In this document: piece after piece, positions 22,414-32,764 of the stretch | How positions within the stretch are numbered: the stretch's first letter is position 1 | Layout of the letters: each line of letters opens with the position of its first letter | NCBI GenBank assembly: GCA_033557465.1 | Contig: CM066047.1 | Location: 7,580,234-7,644,233 of the forward strand | Length of the DNA stretch: 64,000 nt | Source of the DNA: Ichthyophis bannanicus | Taxonomy: Eukaryota > Chordata > Amphibia > Gymnophiona > Ichthyophiidae | Reading direction: 5' to 3' | Program-made: the position numbers and the translations under genes | Notes under the pieces: model-generated | The model's database searches: none | Told to the model about the DNA's origin: nothing | Seen by the model: only the letters and a program-made list of their open reading frames with translations

Positions 22414-24057
22414 TTCCTCTTAGCAAAGCATCGATTTATAAAAACATTATGCAAAAACTTTGGCATATGAAACATAAGATAAACTAGACTGGTTATTGAC
22501 TTTCAAAAATTATATATTTTAGCCAAATACTTAAAAAATACCCCAAAAGTTGTAATAACAGTCTTCATATTTTATTTTGTGTTTGCAAAGTAAGTTTAGA
22601 ACAATGTTCATACAACATGTCCCTTTCCCTAAAAAGATTACCATCACAAAGAGCACACTGTAAGAAGTGGGAGTCAAATCTTGGCTCTAAGTACTCAGTG
22701 AGCAACTGCCATTACTTATGGATATCTCCTGAATGTCTTCATGAATATCTTACTTTAACTACAATTACAATCACATATGAACAGTTCTGAAGCTGTCTGG
22801 TATTGGTGTTCTGCCAGCTGAACTCAAACAGATGTAAACAGGAGGCCGGCAAGACAGCAGTTCAGTTCTCGGAAAAGTCCAGGGCAGCCAATAATAAGAT
22901 ATCACTCTTAGAAGAAAATGCTAAAGGATGTAACCCTATCAGCTGAATAGAGCTTTGCTCAACATTTTAACAGATAATAGTGATTATGAAATACATTTTA
23001 AAAGTGTAAATACAGGGGAACAGAAATCACTGTGAAGAAGAACTGTCAGGTGTTTTGAAACTGGTTCATTTGGCAGCTCTAAAAAAAAAATATAGCCTAT
23101 TACAAGGTTTGTGTACAGCTCCAAAATTTTCCTAAGAGCTTACCAAATCATTGTGCTAGAACATTTCTGCAAGGTGACAACACTGTCATATCATTCAGCT
23201 GAAAAATAAAGTATTTGAAATATTTTGAGAACTTAATCAGTAAAAGTTCTAGTATGTGCCAACTCATGTAGCTATCTTTTAGCCAATCATCAGAAAATCA
23301 AAGGCAAATTGGCATGACTCAACCCAAACTTTAATACCACATGATTGTGTCCTGTAAGCTTGTTTTGTGCAAGGGTTGCTGTGGCTTTAACAGGGAGATT
23401 AACAACTACAGCTAGTCTCCAAACCTTGCCCTGTTGATGCTTGAAGCCCTTTGAAGTCTGACCATCATACCTGGCAAAACAAGAGTGGGAACTAGGCTGG
23501 TGTCAGATCTAATCAAGTCACTGCTAATGATGAAGTGCACTAATTGGCCCAATTGTGGATTATACCTTTTGCTACAGATTCAAGACAATAATTTAGTCAA
23601 ATGATGATTTTTATCTCTTCATTAAGATTCCAAAGTGAGAATAAATAGAATTAGCCAGCCCAACTTCAAAACTGTCTGTCTTTTAAAGTAAAATGATCTA
23701 TAAATACATGTCTTCTGACATACTGTACACAAATCAACATAATAAACATATATATAATACATTTATTTACATTCTCATTAATTTACAGTGAATGTATGCA
23801 GAAGACTAATTATAAGAACCCTATTCTGTTATAGGTCTAGGAAATAATTTTTAAAACTTTACACCCCATTCACATGTATAAAAATAGATTTACTCGTGTG
23901 AAACAGAACATACATTTGTGTGTTAATGCTAGAAAATATGCTGCTTATATGCGCAAATGGGTACACACAGAAGTTTTTATACAGGGGAAGGTGGTGTGAT
24001 CTGGACATGTTCTGGGAGGCCCTTTAAAGATTCTACCTCAGCATTATTACCCGTTGG
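22414..24057. other. No recognised gene or repeat (1.6 kb)
   Basis: AT-rich sequence without LINE, SINE, DIRS or hAT motifs and without a convincing ORF. The longest frame, near 23957-24148, has no family motif. It is the longest stretch in the window that I could not connect to a repeat family, so it may be single-copy DNA. Confidence 0.4.
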
Positions 24058-25079
24058 CTCAGCATCAGGGGCGGCCCAAGGGGGGTGCGGGGCCATGTGC
24101 GGAGACTCGGTGCGGGGCCTCATTTGCATAAGGGGCTCATTTGCATAAATATCTGCATAATGTTACCATACACTAACGTTTAGTAAACATGCCTCTTCAT
24201 GAGTGTATGGATAAAGAAAGACTAAAAGATTTCTACATTACTATAATCCAGTGCCAACCTCCAGGCACATTAGGAACTACTACAAACACTGCCCATTTAG
24301 AACCCATAGCAAACCCGCCGTATCATAACAGCACTACCAGGACTCATAAAGCACCATACTCTATCTGTCAAAAGGCAACACTGCAAATATTAAACCAATA
24401 CATTTCAGAGAATAACAACACATGACCTACTGGGGAAAGAGAACAAGTGGCAACTGTCAAATAGGAATTACATAAACAGAATACCTCAGCTCAGTTACAC
24501 ATGCAGAACATAGACCGTCACCAAACAAGGAATCACAATTTAGAAACAGTAAGACAATAATTAAACTGGGAACCCTAAAAGCCAAACTTGGAATGTACAA
24601 CAACAATGTACAAATAAAACTATAAATTAATTTCCTCTTGTACTAAACAAAGCGCAGACGTTAATGATGCACATTTCCCAGAGCTGACATATTCCAGTTA
24701 ATAAATTCAAAATAAAAAGATATCTTTGTACCTTTTGTGCATTTTTTTCAGTTGCAATTGTTCCAGCCACTTTCTTCTGGTTTCTTCATGTTTTCTGCTA
24801 ACTCTCCATCGTCTGCTGTCCATTTGTTCTTTCTTCTCTCTTTTAGGTTTTTTTCCATTCTCTCTCTACATCTGCTTTAACATACTAATCTTTCTCCTTT
24901 TGCTCTTTCCTCATTCCTATTTCATCCACTCAAATTTTACCACACCATCCTCAATCCCCACTTACTCTCCCAATACCCGGCCAATTGTAGATTTTTCTTC
25001 CCTCCCACACAAAATATTTTTCCCCTCTCCATTTCACTCTCCCAGCCCCATCCCCATCCCATCCCATTCCATTCTAATC

Positions 25080-25560
25080 TCCCCCAACATCAGCTCCCTT
25101 TTAGTTCCAGCCCCACCCAGTATTCGCTCCCTTCTAGTCCCCGCATCAGTCCATTTCCAGTCCTAGCCCCCATCAGCCCATTTCCAGTCCTAGCTCCCCC
25201 ATCCATTTCCAGTCCTATCCGAGTCCCTTCATCAGTTCATTTCCAATACCAGCCTCCCATCAGCCCATTTCTAGTCCTAGCTCCCCCATCCATTTCCAGT
25301 CCTATCCGAGTCCCTTCATCAGTTCATTTCCAATACCAGCCTCCCATCAGCCCATTTCTAGTCCTTTCCTAGCCCCACCATCAGCCCATGTCAAATCCTA
25401 GCTCCCCTCCACTCAGTCCATTTCCAATCCAAGCCCCCCATGAGCCTACTTCCAGTTCTAGCCCCTCCATGAGTCCATTATAATCCAAGCCCCCACCACA
25501 GACCATTTCCAATCTTAGCTCCCCCAACACCCAATTGCCAGTCCTATCCTAGCCCCTCCC
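25080..25560. repeat. Degenerate ~30-bp minisatellite with higher-order copies
   Basis: Units are variants of CCATCAGCCCATTTCCAGTC followed by CTAGCTCCC. A composite block starting TAGCTCCCCCATCCATTTCC is repeated after about 87 bp (near 25191 and 25278), showing recent higher-order duplication within an older decayed array. The complementary units (GGACTGGAAATGGGCTGATG) make up the arrays at 45290-45900 and 47160-47770. Confidence 0.75.
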
Positions 25561-25561
25561 A

Positions 25562-26482
25562 GGGCCGGCCCGTCCATTAAGCGAGAATGTTTTTTGCACA
25601 GGGCCCCACGTAAAGAACATTCTGATTTAAAAGTAAATTTTAAAATAAAAAAAAAAAAAGTTGTCTGCTGCCGTGGCTGCCGTGGCAGAATCGAGTGTCC
25701 CGCGGGGCCCCCCCTGCCCAGCAAAGCCTGCCCTCCCTGCATCAGCTCCCTCTCCGCAGTCGCACCGGCTTTCAGAGCGCAAAGGGAGACTAGTTTCCCT
25801 TTTGCGGCTCTGTTAAGGCCACGGGGGCTGATGGGACTGGAAATGGGCTGAGTGGAGGGGGGTTTGAACTGCAAATAGCTGATGGGGAGGGGGGGGCTTG
25901 GAATGGAAATGGGCTGAGTGGAAGGGGGCTTGAATTGCAAATAGTTGATGGGGAAGGGGGCTTGGAATGGAAATGGGCTGTGAAGGGAGGGAGCTAGGAC
26001 AGGAAATGGGCTGATGGAGGGGCTAGGATAGGCCTGGCAATTGGGTGTTGGGGGGAGCTAAGATTGGAAATGGTCTGTGGTGGGGGCAATTCAATTGCAA
26101 TTCAAGCCCCCTTCCACTCAGCCCATTTCCATTCCAAGCCCCCCTCCCCATCAGCTATTTGCAGTTCAAGCCCCCCTTCCACTCAGCCCATTTCCAGTCC
26201 CATCAGCCTCCGTGGGCTTAACAGAGCCGCGAAAGGGAAACTAGTCTCCCTTTGCGCTCTGAAAGCCGGTGCGACTGCGGAGAGGGAGCTGATGCAGGGA
26301 GGGCAGGCTTTGCTGGGCAGGGGGGGCCCCGCGGGACACTTGATTCTGCCGCGGCAGCAGACAGCTTTTTTTTTTTTAATTTTAAAATTTACTTTTAAAT
26401 CAGAATGTTTTTTGCGCGGGGCCCCCTGAAACGCGGGGCCCTGTGCAAAAAACATTCTCGCTCAATGGACGGGCCGGCCCCG
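25562..26482. repeat. Foldback with ~300-bp inverted arms inside the hAT-like element
   Basis: The left arm begins CAGGGCCGGCCCGTCCATTA, AGCGAGAATGTTTTTTGCAC, then AAAGTAAATTTTAAAAT, and a CCGCGGGGCCCCCCCTGCC-type block. The right arm carries the reverse complement through GAATGTTTTTTGCGCGGGGC and CATTCTCGCTCAATGGACGG to the element end. The minisatellite-type GGGCTGAGTGGAAGGG units near 25840-26000 are mirrored at 26100-26200. The symmetry axis is near 26030. Confidence 0.75.
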
Positions 26483-26659
26483 CTCAGCATCACACATAAC
26501 CCAACTACCTGTTTTTAGAAGTGTGTGTGAGGGTTAAAGGATGGTAGAGACTAGCTCATCTCTTCGAATCACAAACCCACCTTCCATGGGATAAAGTTTG
26601 ACTTTCTGAGGAAGACATTCTTCTTCGCAGCTATGGCGTCAGCACTTCTATGTGCAGGG

Positions 26660-27620
26660 TTTGAATCCCACTGCTACTTTTGGTGATCTTGGGCAAGTGA
26701 CTTAACCCTCCATTGCTTCTGGTACAAACTTAGGGGCCGATGCAGAAAGCCAGTGCTAGACCCGCACTGGATCGATTGTTTAACGTTCCTGACAATGCAC
26801 ACATTTTAACGTGCGATGCAGGAAGGTTACAATATGCAAACATCCAACATGATAAACCTGCCCATGCGAATTAGCCACCGCAGATTTAAACAGGGAGAGC
26901 AAGCCAAACACATGTGCACAAGAAGTCTGCGCTACTTTGGCTTGCTCTCCCCAAGCACCGGTGGCTAATTTGCATTTTTCTGTTGGTCATCCCTCTGCCT
27001 CCCGGCAATTTAAAAACAGTAGCATTATCTGCACACAGCAACTTCTTATGACAGACTGATGAACGGTACCATACAGAACACTAGAAAACTGGTTTCACTT
27101 CGGCTTTATTTTTTTATTTTTTTTGTCCGCATGGCCCAACACTGTTTTGATGGCATCGGGGGCTTTGCCCGATGCCTGATCATCTGGGGAGAAGATGATC
27201 TAGGCATCGGGGAAAACACCCAGTACCATCAAAATACTGTCAGGGGCAGAGTTAGAGGTTTACTTCTGCTCAGACCCTGCAGTTAAAATTTTGTTGCTAT
27301 GGCTGGTTGTGAAATCATGTACGCCTGTCTCTGCATCAGGCGAAGCCATGATTTGCATACCAGTCCATCAGATTTAAATAATGAGTACTCATTTAAATAC
27401 ACTTGGCGTTAATTGGTTGCTAGTTTTTCTGCCGGTATTTAAGTCTATTTCCTGCATGGGGAGGATCATAAAAATGCATTTAAACATGCTTAAACGTGGC
27501 ACTATGGGCTTTTAAAGCCTGTGCTAGCTTTCTCCATAGGCCTGTCAATTGTAAGCCCTCTGGGGACAGGAAAATACCTACTGTATTTGACTATAACTTG
27601 CTTTAAATTCCTGAGGAGAG
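26660..27620 (+). mobile_element. CORE/MIR-like SINE split by a TIR element
   Basis: 26660-26732 reads GGGTTTGAATCCCACTGCTA, then GGGCAAGTGACTTAACCCTC, then GGTACAAACTTAG: the B box and core of the SINE family also seen at 1378-1604. The next SINE segment (TTGTAAGCCCTCTGGGGACA, GGAAAATACCTACTG) resumes only at 27549-27620. The 0.8 kb between is a separate insertion. Confidence 0.6.
26733..27543. mobile_element. Short non-autonomous element with terminal inverted repeats
   Basis: The left end GGGGCCGATGCAGAAAGC and the reverse complement of the right end (AGGCCTATGGAGAAAGC) agree at about 14 of 17 positions. The match continues into CCAGTGCTAGA / CTAGCACAGG. It interrupts a SINE. No transposase was seen and the target duplication is unclear, so the superfamily is open. 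Short frames inside (27059-27286) lack motifs. Confidence 0.5.
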
Positions 27621-28130
27621 GTGTCAGCTAAATCCAATTCCCTTTCCTTATATAAAATTCGTTACACACACGTCAGCACTTTATATAAACAGCGCTACAT
27701 TTCTCTTTATGACCCCATGTGAAACCACTCCTTGTTTTGTGCTTGTAGATTTACAAATTGGCCCTGTCTCTTGTGCACAGTGCCACCTATAGACTCGTCT
27801 TTGCAGATGCTATGCATATTTTATAAAGGCCCAGCTCTCACAGAGCATTATAAAATGTTGGTTGAACTTAAGTTGTCTTCTTAGTTTGCCATATCAAAGG
27901 CATACCTAGCTTCTTAATGTAAACAAAGCTAACAAACAAAACTATAACAGGTTGAAAAGTGCTTGCTTTAAGCATTGTGCAAAGGCACGTTTCGCTAAGT
28001 GGTGGGATGAGGGTGTGGCACAGTAACTGGGTGGGGAGAGTGGGGGAGGTGTTAGTGGGTTGTATGTTGAGTGCCAGTGGAAAGCATATGAGTGGGGAGG
28101 TCTGAATGACCACCTCTCTCTTCCCACCTC
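27621..28130. other. No recognised gene or repeat
   Basis: Low-feature sequence leading into the minisatellite. Short ORFs on both strands have no family motif. Confidence 0.4.
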
Positions 28131-29271
28131 TTTCACCCCCCTTCCATCCCTATCAGTTTGCATCGATGTGGGCCCGGACCTCCTCTTTCACCCCCTTCCA
28201 TCCCTATCAGTTTGCATCGATGTGGGCCCGGACCTCCTCTTTCACCCCCCTTCCATCCCTATCAGTTTGCATCGATGTGGGCCCGGACCTCCTCTTTCAC
28301 CCCCTTCCATCCCTATCAGTTTGCATCGATGTGGGCCCGGACCTCCTCTTTCACCCCCCTTCCATCCCTATCAGTTTGCATCGATGTGGGCCCGGACCTC
28401 CTCTTTCACCCCCTTCCATCCCTATCAGTTTGCATCGATGTGGGCCCGGACCTCCTCTTTCACCCCCTTCCATCCCTATCAGTTTGCATCGATGTGGGCC
28501 CGGACCTCCTCTTTCACCCCCTTCCATCCCTATCAGTTTGCATCGATGTGGGCCCGGACCTCCTCTTTCACCCCCTTCCATCCCTATCAGTTTGCATCGA
28601 TGTGGGCCCGGACCTCCTCTTTCACCCCTTCCATCCCTATCAGTTTGCATCGATGTGGGCCCGGACCTCCTCTTTCACCCCCTTCCACCCCTATCAGTTT
28701 GCATCGATGTGGGCCCGGACCTCCTCTTTCACCCCCCTTCCATCCCTATCAGTTTGCATCGATGTGGGCCCGGACCTCCTCTTTCACCCCCTTCCATCCC
28801 TATCAGTTTGCATCGATGTGGGCCCGGACCTCCTCTTTCACCCCCTTCCATCCCTATCAGTTTGCATCGATGTGGGCCCGGACCTCCTCTTTCACCCCCT
28901 TCCATCCCTATCAGTTTGCATCGATGTGGGCCCGGACCTCCTCTTTCACCCCCTTCCATCCCTATCAGTTTGCATCGATGTGGGCCCGGACCTCCTCTTT
29001 CACCCCCTTCCATCCCTATCAGTTTGCATCGATGTGGGCCCGGACCTCCTCTTTCACCCCCTTCCATCCCTATCAGTTTGCATCGATGTGGGCCCGGACC
29101 TCCTCTTTCACCCCCTTCCATCCCTATCAGTTTGCATCGATGTGGGCCCGGACCTCCTCTTTCACCCCCCTTCCATCCCTATCAGTTTGCATCGATGTGG
29201 GCCCGGACCTCCTCTTTCACCCCCTTCCATCCCTATCAGTTTGCATCGATGTGGGCCCGGACCTCCTCTTT
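28131..29271. repeat. 54-bp minisatellite, 21 nearly identical units
   Basis: The unit contains TTCCATCCCTATCAGTTTGC, ATCGATGTGGGCCCGGACC and TCCTCTTTCA, followed by a C run. I counted 21 GCATCGATG landmarks between 28160 and 29243 at 53-56-bp spacing. Length differs only by 4, 5 or 6 C in the run. Substitutions are rare; one unit near 28685 reads TTCCACCCC. Because 54 is a multiple of three and the unit has no stop in any plus frame, long ORFs appear in all three frames. They are an artefact, not a gene. The high uniformity points to recent expansion. Confidence 0.95.
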
Positions 29272-30789
29272 TGGTGGCAGGAACTGAGAACCTTGCCAGC
29301 ATTTCAAGATTTGTCATGCCACCATGTATAAGCAATTCTTACCCTGGATGTGTACGAGGACCAAAACATGTATATTGATAACTAGACCAATAGACAGATA
29401 GAGTCTTGAAAAGAAACTATCGCTTTTATGCGAAATCTGCTTAGAAACAAAAGGACCTATTTTATTACCTACTCAGTTCAGCAATATCTTGACAAAATAC
29501 AATAAATGGAATGCAAGAGATTGGGCACGAACTCTGATTTACTTATTCATTCATTCGTTCTTTGAGCTTGATATACCACTTTACATAAAGGAAACAAATA
29601 TATCCAGGTAAACAATCTAAATATATCTCCCAATACCAGTCCATCAGATGTAAGAAGCAAGGACTCAATTCAAACAAAATCTATCAGGTGAAAACACCTA
29701 TAACAGGAAAAAGATGTGATGGGACCAAGAAGCCGCCAATACACATTGACGCATAAAAATTGGTTGGTACAATTAGGCTGGATGGTGTTGATGCACTAGA
29801 TGCAATTCGAGAGTTCAAGAAAGTCATCAAGTGTGCAGGATCATAAAATATATAATGATGAGATTGCAACTTAATAACGCATTTGCAGGGGAAATTCAGC
29901 CAAGAGGCCACCCAATTATAACACTCTGGAAAGGTATAAAAGCCCATTACTTTGAACTAGCTTTCGGCTGTACTTGGGGATGAACCACCCTTGGGACTTT
30001 CTATGTTTTCTGTATTTTTATCTTCTTAAATAAACTTATTTTAATTAGTATGTGATTTTGTTATATTTAATAAGTACTGTGTGAACAATTTAGACTTTAC
30101 TGTCATTTTTTATTTTATACTGTAACAATCGTATTCCTACCTTGCTGTTTTTCAAAAGGTGGAAAAACAAAAAAACAAGCAAGCAGAGAAACGCTATCCT
30201 TCTCTTCTGAGCGGCGCAGGCCACATCAGGAAAAGCCCAAGAAACTGGCCTAATGGTTACCATACGGCTTATCCAGTCTGTCCTTCCATACCAGTCACTA
30301 AGCTCTACAGTTCCTTTTTAACTTTAGAGATCTTGTGTGTTTGTCCCATGCTTTCTTGAAAAAAATAACCTCAGGACCCAGTCCCTGTCTTGTTCTAGAA
30401 TAAAATTAAACCATTTCATCCTCATCTTTCTCTAGAATTTGAGTGAGGTTTAAGGAGTCTAAGATTACATCACATTCTGAACCCAGAGCTTGGACAGTAT
30501 TCTTCTTAGCAATGGAAGATAGGTAATACACTCTGGTTATTTGTGGACAGGATGATTCAATATTCTTCAAGATCTTAACCATGTATCTTTTAAAAATGCT
30601 CAGTAGAGTAAAACGTAATTTATGAAAATTTATAAAATTGAAAAGTTTTTCAATTCAAGGTGTTATTAAAATTTTCAACCTTCCTAGGCAACAGGGTATT
30701 TATTATCCATGACCAAGACAGCGTCAGCATCAGAACATTTTTTAACCATTCCTTCTATAACATCCACCTGTTCTTCCATCTCCTTACTG
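29272..30789. other. Mostly unassigned, with an L2/SINE-type tail fragment
   Basis: Around 29540-29610 the text TTCATTCATTCGTTCTTTGAG, CTTGATATACCACTTTACAT looks like the complement of an L2-linked 3' tail. The rest (including 30159-30359, KQAEKRYPSLLSG in a short frame) has no recognised motif. Confidence 0.35.
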
Positions 30790-31330
30790 TAATTTGGCAA
30801 TCACTGGTATATGGTTTATTAGGACTTCCTATACCTTTGAACATCAGAGCAGTTTACAAATAAAAAATCATAAAAGGAAGAAAAGAACTTCAAATTAAAA
30901 GGTAAAGCAAATATCAAGTTTATACAGAACACACAGAAACACAGCTATTCTGCAGGGGACACAGTGTGAGAATAACTAGGACACCATGTTAAAGGACTGT
31001 TGGAAAAGGTGGGATTTTCAGATCAGTCTTAAATTGATGGTATGAAATTTCCTGACGGAGGACAGATGGGAGTTCCAGAGAGCAGGGGCACAATAGTAAA
31101 AGACTGGCTGACTGGTTGACTCATAATACGCTTTGGAGACTGGAGGGAGATTGTTGGTTGATATGAATAGAGCAAAGAGACCAGGTAGCAGAATGTGGGA
31201 TAATAAGGTAGGACAGATAAGAGGGAACACAAGTGTGTAGAGTCCTGTGTGTGATAGAATTTTATAATGAATACGAAAGCAATTGGAAGCCAGTGGGTAT
31301 TGAAGTAGTAGAGATGTGACGTGATTGAAC
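30790..31330 (-). mobile_element. L2-related LINE 3' fragment
   Basis: The minus-strand frame 31370-31029 reads LYYFNTHWLPIAF, then after a frame change PLLSGTPICPPSGNFIPS. These are decayed versions of the HWLPI...YKIL and WNSLP blocks that end L2-clade proteins. A tail with TTTGTAAACTGCTCTGATGT, CAAAGGTATAGGAAG lies at 30820-30860. Old and heavily mutated. Confidence 0.45.
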
Positions 31331-32198
31331 TTTGAAGTGTGCGCAAGTAGTCCTCTTCTTCCCTGGACACCCCTTCCGATTCCTTCCCCCTTCGCTGTGG
31401 TGTCCCTCAGGGTTCAGCCTTAGCTCCTCTTTTGTTCAACATCTTTATGGCACCACTCGCACTACTGATTCAACAGTTTGGAATTTCTGCCTTTCACTAT
31501 GCTGACGATATCATTCTTCTGCACCATACTTCCTCACTTTGTCCTAACCTCTCCCCCTTGGATTCCTGTCTTTCCGCTGTAGCGGACTGGCTGGTTCATA
31601 ACTGTCTTCACTTGAATGTCTCTAAAACACTTGCTATTTGGTTTACAAATGGAAATCCCACTCCCTCAATAGCACCTTCCTTCTCTGGTTCTCTCATTCC
31701 ACTGGTGTCATCCTTCCGTTATTTGGGTGTCCGTTTGGACTCTACACTTTCTTCTCATGACCATATCTCACATGTTGTTAAGACTTCCTTCTTTTTCCTT
31801 TGACAAATTCGCACCATTTGTTCTTTCTTAATATCTCAGGCCTTTACCACTCTCATGATGTCTTTGGTGATTTCACGTCTAGACTTTTGCAATTCTGTGC
31901 TTATCGGTGTTCCCCAGTCCCATTTGCAAACAGAACACAGCGGCACGCATCATCTCTCACTCAGCACGTTGGGATCATGTCACTCCCAACCTTCTAAACC
32001 TCCACTGGCTCCCTATGGTCTATCGCACTCAGTATAAACGTCTTACTTTGGTTCATCAGATTATCTATACGCATATCCCCCAGTACCTATCCGACCTTAT
32101 TCAATCTCACACTCCCAGTTGCTCTCTCTGGTCCCTGCACATTAATCGTCTTCATCTTCCTTCTCCTGCACATGCACACCTTCAATCCACTCGTAATT
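31331..32198 (+). mobile_element. L2-clade LINE, RT C-terminal part (5' segment of a split copy)
   Basis: The plus strand carries VPQGSALAPLLFNIFMAPLA, FHYADDIILLHH (the ADD catalytic pair), LHLNVSKTLAIWF, SSFRYLGVRLDSTLSSHDH. After frame changes it reads NLLNLHWLPMVYRTQYKRLT, YLSDLI. The text stops at 32198 where CR1-C begins. The expected last block (WNSLPLTLRLEQNYGTFKTR) is found 8.5 kb away at 40765-40860. So this L2 was split by CR1-C. It is the oldest layer of a three-level nest. Confidence 0.75.
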
Positions 32199-32764
32199 AA
32201 GAACATAAGATATGCCATACTGGGTCAGACCAAGGTCCATCAAGCCCAGTATCCTGTTTCCAACAGTGGCCAATCTAGGTCATACGTACCTAGCAGTTTC
32301 CCCAAAAGACACAGATTCCGCAATGCTTGTACTGGGTTAAGCATTGATATCCTGGATCCCTTCTTAATAATGGTTTATGGACCTTTCCTCCAGGAACTTG
32401 TCCAAACCTTTTTTAAACCCAGCTACACTAACAGCCTTTACTACATCCTCCGGTAACAAATTCCAGAGTTTGATTACACATTGAGTGAAAAAATATTTTC
32501 TTTTATTAGTCTTTTTTTTTTTTAATAGTAGTTTTTATTCAGTTTTAACATATAAAATAACAATACAAACGATCGTGATATAGCAGGATACAAGCAGATG
32601 TTATTGATCAAAATAGCAAAAGAATATAATAACTTGAACAAGACAGTACAATAACGTTAACAAGAACTAGTATCAGTCCATGCCAGCACGCCACCCTCCC
32701 TCACTCGTTCAATGTGGTTACAGCAGAGACCATTCCACAAGGCAGCCTCCAGCAATCATTTTCA

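Larger units (their letters stand above)
24066..26482. mobile_element. hAT-like non-autonomous element (family copy 2)
   Basis: The left end CAGGGGCGGCCC and the right end GGGCCGGCCCCG are short imperfect inverted repeats. They are flanked by an 8-bp direct repeat CTCAGCAT (24058-24065 and 26483-26490), the target-duplication length of hAT transposons. No transposase is present. The left third matches the repeats at 11690 and, inverted, 47770-48300. The middle holds a degenerate minisatellite and the right 0.9 kb is a foldback. The element would need a transposase supplied in trans. Confidence 0.65.

Noticed and set aside
28131..29271. CRISPR-like regular repeat spacing
   Set aside because: The units are contiguous, with no unique spacers, and lie in vertebrate-type repeat DNA; this is a minisatellite.
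28060..29378. Three overlapping plus-strand ORFs of 393-423 codons
   Set aside because: They are three frames of one stop-free 54-bp tandem repeat; each repeats a short peptide and switches register with C-run length. No start context or family motif supports a protein.
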